From Flavobacteriales bacterium (lineage in GTDB: Bacteria > Bacteroidota > Bacteroidia > Flavobacteriales_F > PHOS-HE28), in the NCBI GenBank assembly GCA_016787995.1, contig JAEUTB010000181.1, forward strand, positions 1 through 33,813: DNA of 33,813 bases, in the 5' to 3' direction. Of the stretch, positions 7,794-17,019 are shown one piece after another (positions within the stretch are counted from its first letter, which is position 1; every line of letters begins with the position of its first letter). Under the pieces are notes generated by a model. The model saw only the letters and a list, made by a program, of their open reading frames with translations, was not told the DNA's origin and did no database searches. A program made the translations under genes and the position numbers.

Positions 7794-10700
7794 ATGCGGA
7801 ACCTCCTCTTGCTACTCGTCCTGCTCGGCTCGTTGTATGGGCGGTCGCAACCCTTCGACCCCAAGCACCCGCCCAACACCTATCGCAACGCGGATAACCC
7901 GCACTATTGGAAGAACCGCCCTCCGCGGCCCGGCTATTGGCAGCAGGACGTCCACTACCTGATCAAAGGCCGTTTGGACGACAGCACGGACGTGCTCACC
8001 GCCGAGCTCGCCCTCACCTATTGGAACAACTCACCCGACACCTTGCGAGAGGTCTACTTCCACCTCTACCAGGAAGCTTTCGTGGAAGGTTCCTACCTGG
8101 AGATGAAAGAAGGCGGGCTGCGGCGCACGCATGGTGGTGACATCGCCTATGCGGGCACACGCATCAGTTCATTGCAACAGAACGGCACCGAGCTGGAGCG
8201 AAGCCAGGATAACACGATCCTCCATGTACGGCTCCACGAAGCACTTCCACCCGGGGAACGCACCAGCTTCCGCATCGCCTTCGCCACCCATTGGACGGAT
8301 GATGTGTACCGACGCATGAAGCTCTTCAACAGCTGGGGTTACAAACACTACGATGGCGTGCACTGGTACCCGCGCATCGCGGTGTACGACGAGCGATTCG
8401 GTTGGGATACCCAGCAACACCTAGGAAGCGAATTCTATGGCGACTTCGGCACCTACGACGTGGAACTGGACCTACCCCACCACTATGTGCTCGACGCCAC
8501 CGGCTGGCTGCAGAACCCGGCCGAGGTGATGCCAGCCGAACTGCGGAAGGCGCTGGACATCGCCAACTTCAAGGATAAGCCTTGGAACAGCCCACCCTCC
8601 GTGATCATGGCTCCACAGCCTGGCAAGCGGAAAGTGTGGAAGTTCCACGCGGAGAACGTTCACGACTTCGCCTTCACGGCCGACCCCACCTACCGCATCG
8701 GCGAAGCAGCGTGGAAAGGCATCACCTGCGTGGCGCTGGTGCAGGAACCACACGCCGCGGGCTGGCAGAACGCCGCGAGCTACACGGCACGCATCATCGC
8801 TTGTTACAGCACCGACTTCGGCCACTATGCCTATCCCAAGATGATCGTGGCCGATGCTCGCGATGGCATGGAATATCCCATGCTCACCCTGGATGGCGGA
8901 CGCGATCCGGACTACCGCGGCCTGCTCGCGCACGAAGTGGGTCACAACTGGTTCTTCGGTATGGTGGGTAATAACGAGACCTACCGCGCCTTCCTCGATG
9001 AAGGCTTCACGCAGTTCCTGACGGCCTGGGCCTTGGAGCGGATCGACGGCGACACCCTCGTGACCGACACCCCAAAGACCGTCTACGAACGGCGATATAC
9101 CCGGCCACAGCTGGTGCGCGAGGAGGAGATCTACGGTGCCTACCAACGCGATGCCGTGCGCGATCAATTGCCGCCCATCAACGTGCACAGCGACGAGTTC
9201 GGCCACCACGAAGGGTTCGGCAGAGGCTATGGCCATGTGTACTTCAAGACCGCCGCCATGCTGTACAACTTACAATACACGCTCGGCGACAGCTTGTTCT
9301 TGAAGGCCATGCAACGGTACTTCGATCAATGGCGCATGTGCCATCCCTATCCAGAGGACTTCCGCGCCAGCGTCATCCGATCCACGAAGGTGGACCTGAA
9401 CTGGTTCTTCGACCAATGGATCGACACCGACAAACGGATCGACTACGCCGTGCGTGGGGTGAAGCACCGGCTCAAGGATAGCGGCCAGCGCATCCACCTG
9501 CGGCGCAAGGGCGACCTGCAGATGCCCATCGACCTGAGGGTGATCGCCCGCGACGGCAGCACGCACGACTTCCACATCCCCAATACGTGGTTCGAGAAGC
9601 GCACGCATGCACGGGTGCTACCGCGTTGGATCAGCTATGATGAACTGCAACGCGACTACATCGCACAGGTGGACATACCGTCGGGTATCGAGGAGGTGAT
9701 CATCGACCCTACGGACAGGCTAGCGGATGCGTACAAGGTGAACGACAGACTGACCACACCGGTGAATGTGACGCTCGATCACCACTTGCGGAACCGACCC
9801 GACCGCACCGCTTATGAAGCGTTCGTTCGGCCTGACCTCTGGTGGAACGGATACGACGGCGCCAAGGTAGGCGTGCATGTGAACAGCAGCTACTTGAAGT
9901 ACAAGCACCAGATACACTTCACCGCGTGGCTCAACACCGGCATGGGACAATCACTGCCACCCGGCCACACGACCTTTCTTGACACCATACCCGGGAACCG
10001 GGATACCCGCTACGATGCACTCTCCTTCAACTTCCGCTATGAGAACGGCACCGAGCGGATCGCGAAGGGATCATCGGTCTTCCTGCATGCCCGTGTGCTG
10101 GATGGTCTTGACCGTTATGGAGGAGGGTGGCGCTGGACCCTGCCGAACAAGAAGACCACGGTACAGGCCGAACTGATCTACCTGCTGCGCCGCGATAGCA
10201 CGGACCTGACCTACCTGCTCTACCCGGACCAATGGGAACCAGGGCGGTTGAACGGAGCCTTCGATGTGCGCATGGACCATCGCTACGAGTACCAGCGCGG
10301 AAAGGGCGAGCTACGACTCGAACTGAGGAACAGTGCTGTGGGCTCGGCCTCCAACTATGCCCAGGTACGATTCACCGCTGTGAATACCAGTGGGCTTGGT
10401 CGCCTGGAGCTGCGCACGCGTGGGTTCGGACAATTCGGAACGGGGAATACGCCCCGCGAAAGCGCGCTCTACCTCGCTGGTGCATCACCAGAGGAGATGA
10501 TGGAGAACAAGTACGTACGCAGCATCGGATTCGTACCCTACGACTGGACGGGTTTCGGCGGTGAGGTGAACAGCTTCCACCATGGAGGTGGCCTCAACCT
10601 ACGCGGATACGCGGGTTACCTGGCGCCCGACCTTGATGCGGCTGGGAACCTGATCACGACGTTCCGTGGGAACAGCGGGATCAGTGCCTCGGCGGAGCTC

Positions 10701-11015
10701 GACGTGGACGGTCTTGTTCGTCTCCGACCTGGCCAACTGGCCCGGTACTTGCATCTGGACGTGTACCTCTTCGGTGATGTCGGCATGATGGGATACAGAA
10801 GGATCCGTGCGAATGGACAAGAGCTGCGACTCGCTGAACCCCGCGCCGACGCAGGGATCGGCGCGGCCTTCACCATCGAACGCTTCGGGCCCTTGGTGGA
10901 CATCAAACCACTGACCATCCGATTCGACATGCCCCTCTTCCTTTCTGCAACGCCGGCGAACAGTCCCGATAACCTGGCCTTCCGCTATGTGGTCGCGGTG
11001 GGCCGAAGCTTCTGA
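7794..11015 (+). CDS. M1 family zinc metallopeptidase with large barrel-like C-terminal region
   Basis: A 1073-residue exported aminopeptidase-like protein. The signal peptide is MRNLLLLLVLLGSLYGRSQ. The M1 catalytic set is complete: the GAMEN-equivalent GME (358-360), HEVGH (380-384), the third zinc ligand E403 in DEGF eighteen residues later, and a candidate transition-state tyrosine Y483. After the catalytic and helical part (to about residue 590), a further ~400 residues are rich in alternating aromatic/polar strands and end in a terminal phenylalanine (VGRSF), the pattern of an outer-membrane beta-barrel. This would anchor the peptidase in the outer membrane (inference). A TTG at 7782 is open in frame, but the ATG at 7794 starts the signal peptide directly. 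It sits between yihY and a DUF2147 gene 4 bases downstream. Confidence 0.9.
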   Translation: MRNLLLLLVLLGSLYGRSQPFDPKHPPNTYRNADNPHYWKNRPPRPGYWQQDVHYLIKGRLDDSTDVLTAELALTYWNNSPDTLREVYFHLYQEAFVEGSYLEMKEGGLRRTHGGDIAYAGTRISSLQQNGTELERSQDNTILHVRLHEALPPGERTSFRIAFATHWTDDVYRRMKLFNSWGYKHYDGVHWYPRIAVYDERFGWDTQQHLGSEFYGDFGTYDVELDLPHHYVLDATGWLQNPAEVMPAELRKALDIANFKDKPWNSPPSVIMAPQPGKRKVWKFHAENVHDFAFTADPTYRIGEAAWKGITCVALVQEPHAAGWQNAASYTARIIACYSTDFGHYAYPKMIVADARDGMEYPMLTLDGGRDPDYRGLLAHEVGHNWFFGMVGNNETYRAFLDEGFTQFLTAWALERIDGDTLVTDTPKTVYERRYTRPQLVREEEIYGAYQRDAVRDQLPPINVHSDEFGHHEGFGRGYGHVYFKTAAMLYNLQYTLGDSLFLKAMQRYFDQWRMCHPYPEDFRASVIRSTKVDLNWFFDQWIDTDKRIDYAVRGVKHRLKDSGQRIHLRRKGDLQMPIDLRVIARDGSTHDFHIPNTWFEKRTHARVLPRWISYDELQRDYIAQVDIPSGIEEVIIDPTDRLADAYKVNDRLTTPVNVTLDHHLRNRPDRTAYEAFVRPDLWWNGYDGAKVGVHVNSSYLKYKHQIHFTAWLNTGMGQSLPPGHTTFLDTIPGNRDTRYDALSFNFRYENGTERIAKGSSVFLHARVLDGLDRYGGGWRWTLPNKKTTVQAELIYLLRRDSTDLTYLLYPDQWEPGRLNGAFDVRMDHRYEYQRGKGELRLELRNSAVGSASNYAQVRFTAVNTSGLGRLELRTRGFGQFGTGNTPRESALYLAGASPEEMMENKYVRSIGFVPYDWTGFGGEVNSFHHGGGLNLRGYAGYLAPDLDAAGNLITTFRGNSGISASAELDVDGLVRLRPGQLARYLHLDVYLFGDVGMMGYRRIRANGQELRLAEPRADAGIGAAFTIERFGPLVDIKPLTIRFDMPLFLSATPANSPDNLAFRYVVAVGRSF

Positions 11016-11019
11016 TATC

Positions 11020-11427
11020 ATGCGCTTCATCCACCTCCTCCCCTTCCTCTTCTGCTTCGACCTTCACGCCCAGGACATCACCGGTCGCTGGGTCACCATC
11101 GACGACAATACGGGGAAGCGCCGCTCCGTGGTGGAGATCACGGTGAAGGAGGGCAAAGCCACGGGCCGCATCGTGGAGATCTTCGACAAGACCAAGGTCG
11201 ATAAGACCTGCGAAGCGTGCACCGACGATCGAAAGGGAAAGAAGGTGCTCGGGATGGACATCATCCGCAACATGGTGAAGGATGGTGATGAGTGGGAGGA
11301 CGGCACCATCATGGACCCGGACAACGGCAAGGTCTACGACTGCAAGCTCTGGGTGGAGGATGGCGAATTGCAGGTGCGCGGCTACGTCGCCTTCTTCTTC
11401 AGGACCCAGACCTGGGTGCGCGAGTGA
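11020..11427 (+). CDS. DUF2147 domain secreted protein
   Basis: A 135-residue protein with a signal peptide (MRFIHLLPFLFCFDLHAQ) followed by a DUF2147 domain. Visible family features are ITGRWVTIDDNTGKRRSVVEI near the N-terminus, a CEAC pair in the middle, GMDIIRNM, the GTIMDPDNGKVYDCK strand region, and LQVRGYVAFFFRTQTW at the end. It probably forms a small lipocalin/calycin-like beta-barrel in the periplasm. The family has no established biochemical function. It begins 4 bases after the M1 peptidase stop, so the two are likely co-expressed. Its TGA abuts the TGA of the convergent repeat protein, giving the palindrome TGATCA at 11425-11430. Confidence 0.88.
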   Translation: MRFIHLLPFLFCFDLHAQDITGRWVTIDDNTGKRRSVVEITVKEGKATGRIVEIFDKTKVDKTCEACTDDRKGKKVLGMDIIRNMVKDGDEWEDGTIMDPDNGKVYDCKLWVEDGELQVRGYVAFFFRTQTWVRE

Positions 11428-14400
11428 TCAACGGACCAGGAACACGTGGCCCTTGTCCGTGACCTCCGTTTCGCTGGAGTCGCAGCGATCGCGATAGGTG
11501 ATCAGGTAGACGTACGCACCGGGTGGCACCGGCGTTCCAGCGATCGTGCCATCCCAGCCCACCATCGGATCATTCGACCGCCAGATCTCCTGACCCCAGC
11601 GATCGAAGAGCGCCAGTGAGAATTCGCGTTCCTCCGCGCCTACCACGCCCCACACATCGTTGTAGCCATCGGTGTTCGGGGTGAAGCTGTTGGGCACGTA
11701 GACCAACCCATCACGTTCGGCGGTGATCCGGACCACCGTGCTATCCGAGTGCGGACATCCATAGATGTCGAAGGCTTCGTAGCGGTATTCCCCTTCGCCT
11801 ACCACGATGGTGCGCGCTGTATCGCCGGTGGACCAGCTGGTGAACAACATCTCTCCGCCCGGATCGAGCTCGACCGTTCGGCCAGGGCAAAGATCCACGG
11901 TATCCAAAGGCACCGGCGCTATTCCGAAGGAAACGCGGATGCTATCGGTGATCGTGCCGCAATAGTTGGTGATCGAGGCCACGTACCATCCGGTGCGCAA
12001 CACGGTGTGGTAACGATCGCGCGTGCCGTTCTGCCAAAGCGCGTCAAGGCCTTCCTCCCCAGCATCCAGTTCCAAGAACGGTGCATCGCACACCACCGTG
12101 TCAGGTCCCAAGTCCAGCAGTGCCAACCGGGTGTAGTCCACCTCCACGGTATCGCGTTCCAAGCACCCATCGCGGGTGCCTTCCACCCAATAGGTACCTG
12201 CCTCGGTGATGGTGAACGTCGTACCGGTGAACGTATCCATCCACAGCACATCGAAGCCCGCGTCCGCCACGTCCAGACGCAGGGTGTCGCCCACACAGAG
12301 CAAGGTATCGGGACCGATGCCCACATCAAGGGCTGGAACGAAGAGCACATCAATCCCATCCGATGCGCTGCCGCAAGCATTCGTTGCGGTGACCGTGTAC
12401 GATCCACTCATAGCGATCGTGATCTGCTCCGCCGTGCTGCCCGTGGACCAGGACACTTCGTCCGCATCGGATAAGGTGGGTTGGAGAAGGAGTGTGGCGC
12501 CTCCACATACGGTGGTATCCGACCCTAACGCAGCCGTGGGTGGCACAAGGATCGACACCGTGATGGAATCGCGCACCGCACAACCGCTGTTGCTCACCTC
12601 CAACCAATAGATGCCATCGCCAATGATGTTGATCGCGTTCGCCACAGAACCGTCCGACCAAAGGAATTCCCATCCCGGGGCATCGGCTTGTAGTTGCAAG
12701 CTCTGCCCAGCGCAGAGCACGGTATCGTTCCCCAGATCGATGACGACACTTTCCACCACCGTGACATCCACGGTATCCGCCACCGTGCCGCACTGGTTGG
12801 TGACCTGTACCCACACTTCCCCGGAAGCTTCGACCGTTCGTAAGGCTTCAGTGCTCCCATCGTCCCAGACCAGATCATCCTCGCCCGTTACCACCGCTTC
12901 CAGCTCTACGGCCGATCCATCGCAACTGAGCAATTCCCCTTCGATCACCGCCGTGGGTAGAGCGACCACTTCCACATCGATCGTATCCGAAACGGAACAG
13001 CTACCACTCGTCACGGTGAGCCAATACTCACCGGTCGTGGTCACCAAGAGTTCCGGATCGGTGGTCCCATCGGACCAAAGCAGATCAGCGGAGCCTGACG
13101 GTGCTTCCAGAAGAAGGCCATCAGTGCCGCAGACAAGGGTATCGTTCCCCAGCTCCAGCGCGGTGAGCGCACCGATCTCCACTTCGATGGTATCCGTGGC
13201 CACACAACAATCCACGGAAACACGTACCCAATAAGTGCCACTCGCGGTAGCGTCCAGCGTCTGCGCGGTGGTGCCGTCCTGCCACTCATAGGTAGCCCCT
13301 GGAATGGCACCGGGATCGAGGGTGATGGTGGCACAGGAGGTGGTGTCGTTGCCGAGGGTGGAACCCAATGAACAGAGATCGGCGATGGTCGCATCGACGA
13401 CTTCCGTTTGTACGGAACTGAGTCCAGCTGAGAAGTTGATCTCTTGCGTTTGCGTATCGAACCGATCGAGCGGAAGCAATGTCGTTAGCGTATTCCGAGG
13501 CGTGACGGGCGAACAGGAAACCCCACCCGCTTGATCTGTACGGATCAATAAAATGTCGCTGTCACCACCGGGTTGTACAACGTGGCCTGTCATCAAATAG
13601 CCAGCACCAACATCTACCAAATTCGGTGCGTTGTCGATCATCTGGAGCTGTTCTTGCACGGCATCTCCATAAGTCCTTGTCCACAGCACGACACCTGTGA
13701 ATGATACGGCCATGAGGAACAGCTTGGATGTGCCTAATACCGTAGCACGACCTGAAACGATGTATCCGAAGGATGTGGTGATGATCTCCGAGCTCAGGTC
13801 CTGTGCGCTTCCACCTACATTCAGATCCCTTGCCCAGACCACATTCCCCAGTGTATCCAGGCGTATCAGTCCCATGGACCGAACATTTGATACGCCATTG
13901 ATGTCGCCAGTGTAGGATACGGTGAGCGAATCATCCAAGGCAACGATATCGGTGGGTATGATCAGTCTGCTTGCCGAAGGTGGAAATAGCAAGTAGCGGG
14001 TCCAGAGGTGCTGGCCGGCGAAGGTGAACTTGCTGACACCAGCTCGCACACCGTCCAAAGCAGGGCCAAGGACATGGATCAAGGAAGCTCCGTAATGCGC
14101 ATCGTCAATGGTGGCCACAGCTTGTATCTCATCCATGAACGGTTGCGTTTCGAAGAGGTCCAACCGCGGGGACATCCATATGACATCCCCTGTGGAGCCA
14201 TCGATACGCATGGGCAAGAGGTCCGACGAAGTCGCAGAAATGGCCTCGGTCACATTGGCATAGACCAGGTACTCACCAGCGTCCAATGGCACCACCTGAC
14301 GTTCGACCACATTAGCATCATCCCAATGGCGAACCCAAAGAACATTCCCGGTTGGATCAAGTTTGAAGTGGAAGCCTTCCACAAGTGATCCACCTGCATT

Positions 14401-14730
14401 CATGCCATTACCACAGCCAACCAACATTCCATCCGGAGCCTCGGTGAGATGAACAACGAATTTGGCCGATTGACCTGGTGGCTTGAAGGATCGCGACCAG
14501 ATCACATTTCCATCATCGTCGACCTTCAACACCATGGCACTGTCCGCCACGCTGCCACCAACGTACAGGTCACCTGAAATAGAGCGGAGCATAACCACGC
14601 CGCGTTCATCCCGGGTTGGACTTCCAATGGTCTTGACGAAGGTCTGGGCGAAAGCTGATGGCGCCAACCACAAAATGAGTAGGGCCAGAAAAATCGGATG
14701 GGGCCGACCTTTGGTCCCTTGTTCCACCAT
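11428..14730 (-). CDS. Large T9SS-secreted repeat protein with gliding-motility-associated C-terminal domain
   Basis: A 1100-residue surface or secreted protein. Residues 1-29 form a signal peptide (FLALLILWLAPSAFAQ). The next ~430 residues look like a beta-propeller of WxR/G-rich blades. Then come eight Ig-like repeats of about 70 residues, most opening with LGxDTxxC and containing a W-x-DG/TG-S/T centre and a GxYWVxV strand. The C-terminus (about 90 residues: VPNSFTPNTDGYNDVW, LFDRWGQEIWRS, GHVFLVR) is a CHU_C / gliding-motility-associated type B sorting domain recognised by the T9SS. An ATG at 14853 is open, but 14730 gives the signal peptide directly and lies next to a -7 element. No enzymatic motif is seen; adhesion or matrix function is inferred. 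Confidence 0.88.
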   Translation of the reverse strand: MVEQGTKGRPHPIFLALLILWLAPSAFAQTFVKTIGSPTRDERGVVMLRSISGDLYVGGSVADSAMVLKVDDDGNVIWSRSFKPPGQSAKFVVHLTEAPDGMLVGCGNGMNAGGSLVEGFHFKLDPTGNVLWVRHWDDANVVERQVVPLDAGEYLVYANVTEAISATSSDLLPMRIDGSTGDVIWMSPRLDLFETQPFMDEIQAVATIDDAHYGASLIHVLGPALDGVRAGVSKFTFAGQHLWTRYLLFPPSASRLIIPTDIVALDDSLTVSYTGDINGVSNVRSMGLIRLDTLGNVVWARDLNVGGSAQDLSSEIITTSFGYIVSGRATVLGTSKLFLMAVSFTGVVLWTRTYGDAVQEQLQMIDNAPNLVDVGAGYLMTGHVVQPGGDSDILLIRTDQAGGVSCSPVTPRNTLTTLLPLDRFDTQTQEINFSAGLSSVQTEVVDATIADLCSLGSTLGNDTTSCATITLDPGAIPGATYEWQDGTTAQTLDATASGTYWVRVSVDCCVATDTIEVEIGALTALELGNDTLVCGTDGLLLEAPSGSADLLWSDGTTDPELLVTTTGEYWLTVTSGSCSVSDTIDVEVVALPTAVIEGELLSCDGSAVELEAVVTGEDDLVWDDGSTEALRTVEASGEVWVQVTNQCGTVADTVDVTVVESVVIDLGNDTVLCAGQSLQLQADAPGWEFLWSDGSVANAINIIGDGIYWLEVSNSGCAVRDSITVSILVPPTAALGSDTTVCGGATLLLQPTLSDADEVSWSTGSTAEQITIAMSGSYTVTATNACGSASDGIDVLFVPALDVGIGPDTLLCVGDTLRLDVADAGFDVLWMDTFTGTTFTITEAGTYWVEGTRDGCLERDTVEVDYTRLALLDLGPDTVVCDAPFLELDAGEEGLDALWQNGTRDRYHTVLRTGWYVASITNYCGTITDSIRVSFGIAPVPLDTVDLCPGRTVELDPGGEMLFTSWSTGDTARTIVVGEGEYRYEAFDIYGCPHSDSTVVRITAERDGLVYVPNSFTPNTDGYNDVWGVVGAEEREFSLALFDRWGQEIWRSNDPMVGWDGTIAGTPVPPGAYVYLITYRDRCDSSETEVTDKGHVFLVR
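11720..13370 (-). repeat. Eight tandem ~70-residue Ig-like protein repeats
   Basis: Diverged coding repeats within the large T9SS protein. Successive units open with LGNDTTSC, LGNDTLVC, EGELLSC, LGNDTVLC, LGSDTTVC, IGPDTLLC, LGPDTVVC and LDTVDLC. A second cysteine near each repeat end (CCVATD, CSVSD, CGTVAD, CAVRD, CGSASD, CLERD, CGTITD) suggests one disulfide per domain. Units differ widely at the DNA level, so this is old duplication, not a recent array. Confidence 0.75.
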
Positions 14731-14735
14731 GGACA

Positions 14736-14743
14736 CAAATATA
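14736..14743 (-). promoter_or_regulatory. -7 element TATATTTG immediately before the repeat-protein start
   Basis: On the minus strand this is TATATTTG, an exact TAnnTTTG match. It ends only five bases (TGTCC) before the ATG at 14730, so transcription would begin at or next to the start codon. It supports this start over the upstream ATGs. Confidence 0.5.
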
Positions 14744-14817
14744 CCCGCTGTGGAACCAGGGATCGGTTCGAGCGGACGTACGTCCCCGAACCGAGAACTA
14801 CGCCCTCCCATTTCCAT

Positions 14818-14825
14818 TATATTCG
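14818..14825 (+). promoter_or_regulatory. Possible -7 element TATATTCG for the DNRLRE gene
   Basis: TATATTCG differs from TAnnTTTG at one base. It lies 17 bases before the ATG at 14843, in the 112-base divergent intergenic region. Confidence 0.35.
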
Positions 14826-14842
14826 CCTCCTCACCCCGATCC

Positions 14843-15769
14843 ATGATGCGCACTTTCTACCATCTCTTCAGTTCGATCCTTGCCATTTGTGGTCCGTCCA
14901 TTTCTTTCGGGCAGACGATCGACCAGCTGTCTTCCACCCACGACGCAGTACTTGGCTACCATCAAGGATATTCCAGTGCGAACTCGAACTATAACTATGC
15001 GGACTGGTTCGGCGCCATGTCCCAGCCGGGAAACTTGGGTGGTGAGAACAACTCGAGGAGTTTGATCGCATTCGACCTGAGTGCCTACATACCAGGCACT
15101 GTCATCAACCAGGCAACACTTGACCTTTACGGCAGAGGTGCTGTTGGCGCAGGTACCGTTGCTTCCGTTGGAAATGTAGGGAATAACACATGCTGGCTCG
15201 AGCGCGTAACCTCCCCTTGGAACGACAACACGGTCACATGGAACACAAGTCCGACCGCCACATCGGTCAACGCTGTCGTCCTTACCTCCAGCAGCGCCTC
15301 TTCGCAGGATTATCTCGGCGTCGATGTCACTCAACTGGTGCAAGACATGATCAACGACCCTGATGGTTCGTTCGGATTCCTTATCCGACTTCAGATCGAG
15401 GACCCGAGTCGAGGGCTTTTCTTTTGTGGTCGTGGCTTTACTGACGCATCGAAACGCCCACGATTGACCATTAAGTACGGCACGGACATCTCAGTCTCCG
15501 AACGACCATCGCTCGTCATGCTCGATGCGCGACCAAATCCTTGTTCTCGGGGCGCACTAGTCGACTTCATGGATTTACAAGAAGACTTGACATTTGAGAT
15601 GGTTGATGGACTTGGTCGAGTTGTGATCCAAGAAGGCTTACTCCACGGTGGGACGTCCTTCATGGTACCGATCACAATTCCGGAAGGCGTTTATCACATC
15701 CGCGCCCGGAGTCGGGCAGATGGAAGATCTCTTTACTCAGCCTCTCTTGTGGTCCTGGGGGACCAGTAG
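14843..15769 (+). CDS. DNRLRE domain protein with T9SS type A sorting domain
   Basis: A 308-residue secreted protein. The signal peptide runs to SISFGQ. Residues ~30-225 form a DNRLRE domain, a beta-sandwich related to carbohydrate-binding modules, with ALRSLIAFDLS-type strands (here SRSLIAFDLSAYIPG), WNDNTVTWNTSP and a final FTDASKRPRLTIKYG. The last ~75 residues (RPNPCSRG, FEMVDGLGRVV, IPEGVYHIRA) are a T9SS type A sorting domain. Two adjacent ATGs (14843 and 14846) are both possible starts. An in-frame extension back to 14483 overlaps the divergent gene and is rejected. Base composition is poorer in G+C than that of the housekeeping genes. Substrate binding is unknown. Confidence 0.85.
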   Translation: MMRTFYHLFSSILAICGPSISFGQTIDQLSSTHDAVLGYHQGYSSANSNYNYADWFGAMSQPGNLGGENNSRSLIAFDLSAYIPGTVINQATLDLYGRGAVGAGTVASVGNVGNNTCWLERVTSPWNDNTVTWNTSPTATSVNAVVLTSSSASSQDYLGVDVTQLVQDMINDPDGSFGFLIRLQIEDPSRGLFFCGRGFTDASKRPRLTIKYGTDISVSERPSLVMLDARPNPCSRGALVDFMDLQEDLTFEMVDGLGRVVIQEGLLHGGTSFMVPITIPEGVYHIRARSRADGRSLYSASLVVLGDQ

Positions 15770-15969
15770 TTCCTCAATAAGAGTATTTCGACCTCCAGCC
15801 ATGCTAGACGGTCCATAGGCGACCACTTGTTGTTCATTGCCCATTCCGTTGTTTACATGCACCTGGCATATCAAGCCGATGAGCTAATGTCGACGCAGTG
15901 TTGCGCTGTGGATAGTATTGCGACCAGCACGCATGGACCAATCTGGGTCTAACGAACGCGTTCCTACCA
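15770..15969. other. Low-G+C intergenic gap without recognisable feature
   Basis: These 200 bases separate the convergent DNRLRE and GT4 genes. I see no hairpin with a T-run, no RNA gene and no coding signal on either strand. Confidence 0.5.
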
Positions 15970-17019
15970 TTACTTGATCAAGTCCCCGATCGAGCGGAAT
16001 AAAGCCTCTCTGCGTTCTCGAAGATCGAACCTGGTCATCGCATAATGAGCAACTTCAAATGCTCTTTCTGGTGGTGAATCACATGCCCATCGAATTGCCT
16101 CGATCAGTTCCTGGTCCTGTGAAGCCTCGATGGATCGACCGTGCGTTCCTAGTATCCCTGGCATGGCACCGACCTTATTCACCACTGGAACACAACCACA
16201 ACACATAGCTTCTACCAAAGCACAGCCAAAGCCTTCTGAAAGAGAAAGCTGGGCATAACACCTCGTCCTGCGGAAGATACCAGGCAACTCCTCATTAGGA
16301 ACGCGGGGCAAGACATTCACATTTGAAGGAAGGTCAGAAAGTGTGGCACCGTCCCAACCTATGACCAAGAACCGAAGTTCCGGACAATCCGCCGCCACAG
16401 AAAGTAGTTTGTCCACACCTTTCAGCCTCCTGATCCGTTGATCCCCAAGGTTCGACGCGACGGTCACCACATCGATCTCCTTCTGTACCTCCGATGGGAA
16501 CCAAACTTTGGTATCAAAGCCATGAGGTATCACGCGCACTGGCGTCCGCAGGTCTGGCACGAAGTGACGAATACCTTGCTTTGTCGGACCATTCGATCCA
16601 ATGGGATTCGTAGAACTGATGAGGGATCCGTCCACGACGATGATCCGTGAAGCCAGTTTCAACGAAAGGCGGGTCACTGCGGATAGTGGCCACTTTCGGA
16701 AGTTGCCATAGTTCAAATCAGGCAGACTCACCGCATCAGCGCCATGTAGGAAAAGAACGGATGGTCGCGACCCTAACCTTGCTAGTGCCAAAGGGAGCAG
16801 AGAACCCCAGCCAGCAAAGTGGACGAACACCACATCCGAACCGTTCAGATGCACAAGGCAGCGAAAGAACTGGATGAACAATGCTCCGGGAAGCCCCGAA
16901 AGATCACGCGCCAGAAAAGAGAGTCTGATCACTTCGAATCGCTCACGCAGTAGATCGATATCACGCTCGATGTAGGAAGCCGCTCCCCTATCGACGAACA
17001 AGATGCGCTTGCGCTTCAT
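15970..17019 (-). CDS. GT4 family glycosyltransferase
   Basis: A 349-residue GT-B glycosyltransferase. The N-terminal domain has ILFVDRGAASYIERDIDLL and LFLHGADAVSLPD. The C-terminal domain has VIPHGFD, VTVASNLGDQRIRRLKGVD, LRFLVIGWDG and the catalytic E-x7-E region SLSEGFGCALVEAMCCGCVP. Length and motifs are complete. It starts with an ATGA overlap on the stop of the FkbM methyltransferase gene, so the two form a coupled pair that probably builds and methylates one glycan. Codon use is much less G+C-rich than in the genes to its right (the 60-base line at 16201 holds 27 G+C), suggesting separate ancestry. Donor and acceptor are unknown. Confidence 0.88.
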   Translation of the reverse strand: MKRKRILFVDRGAASYIERDIDLLRERFEVIRLSFLARDLSGLPGALFIQFFRCLVHLNGSDVVFVHFAGWGSLLPLALARLGSRPSVLFLHGADAVSLPDLNYGNFRKWPLSAVTRLSLKLASRIIVVDGSLISSTNPIGSNGPTKQGIRHFVPDLRTPVRVIPHGFDTKVWFPSEVQKEIDVVTVASNLGDQRIRRLKGVDKLLSVAADCPELRFLVIGWDGATLSDLPSNVNVLPRVPNEELPGIFRRTRCYAQLSLSEGFGCALVEAMCCGCVPVVNKVGAMPGILGTHGRSIEASQDQELIEAIRWACDSPPERAFEVAHYAMTRFDLRERREALFRSIGDLIK

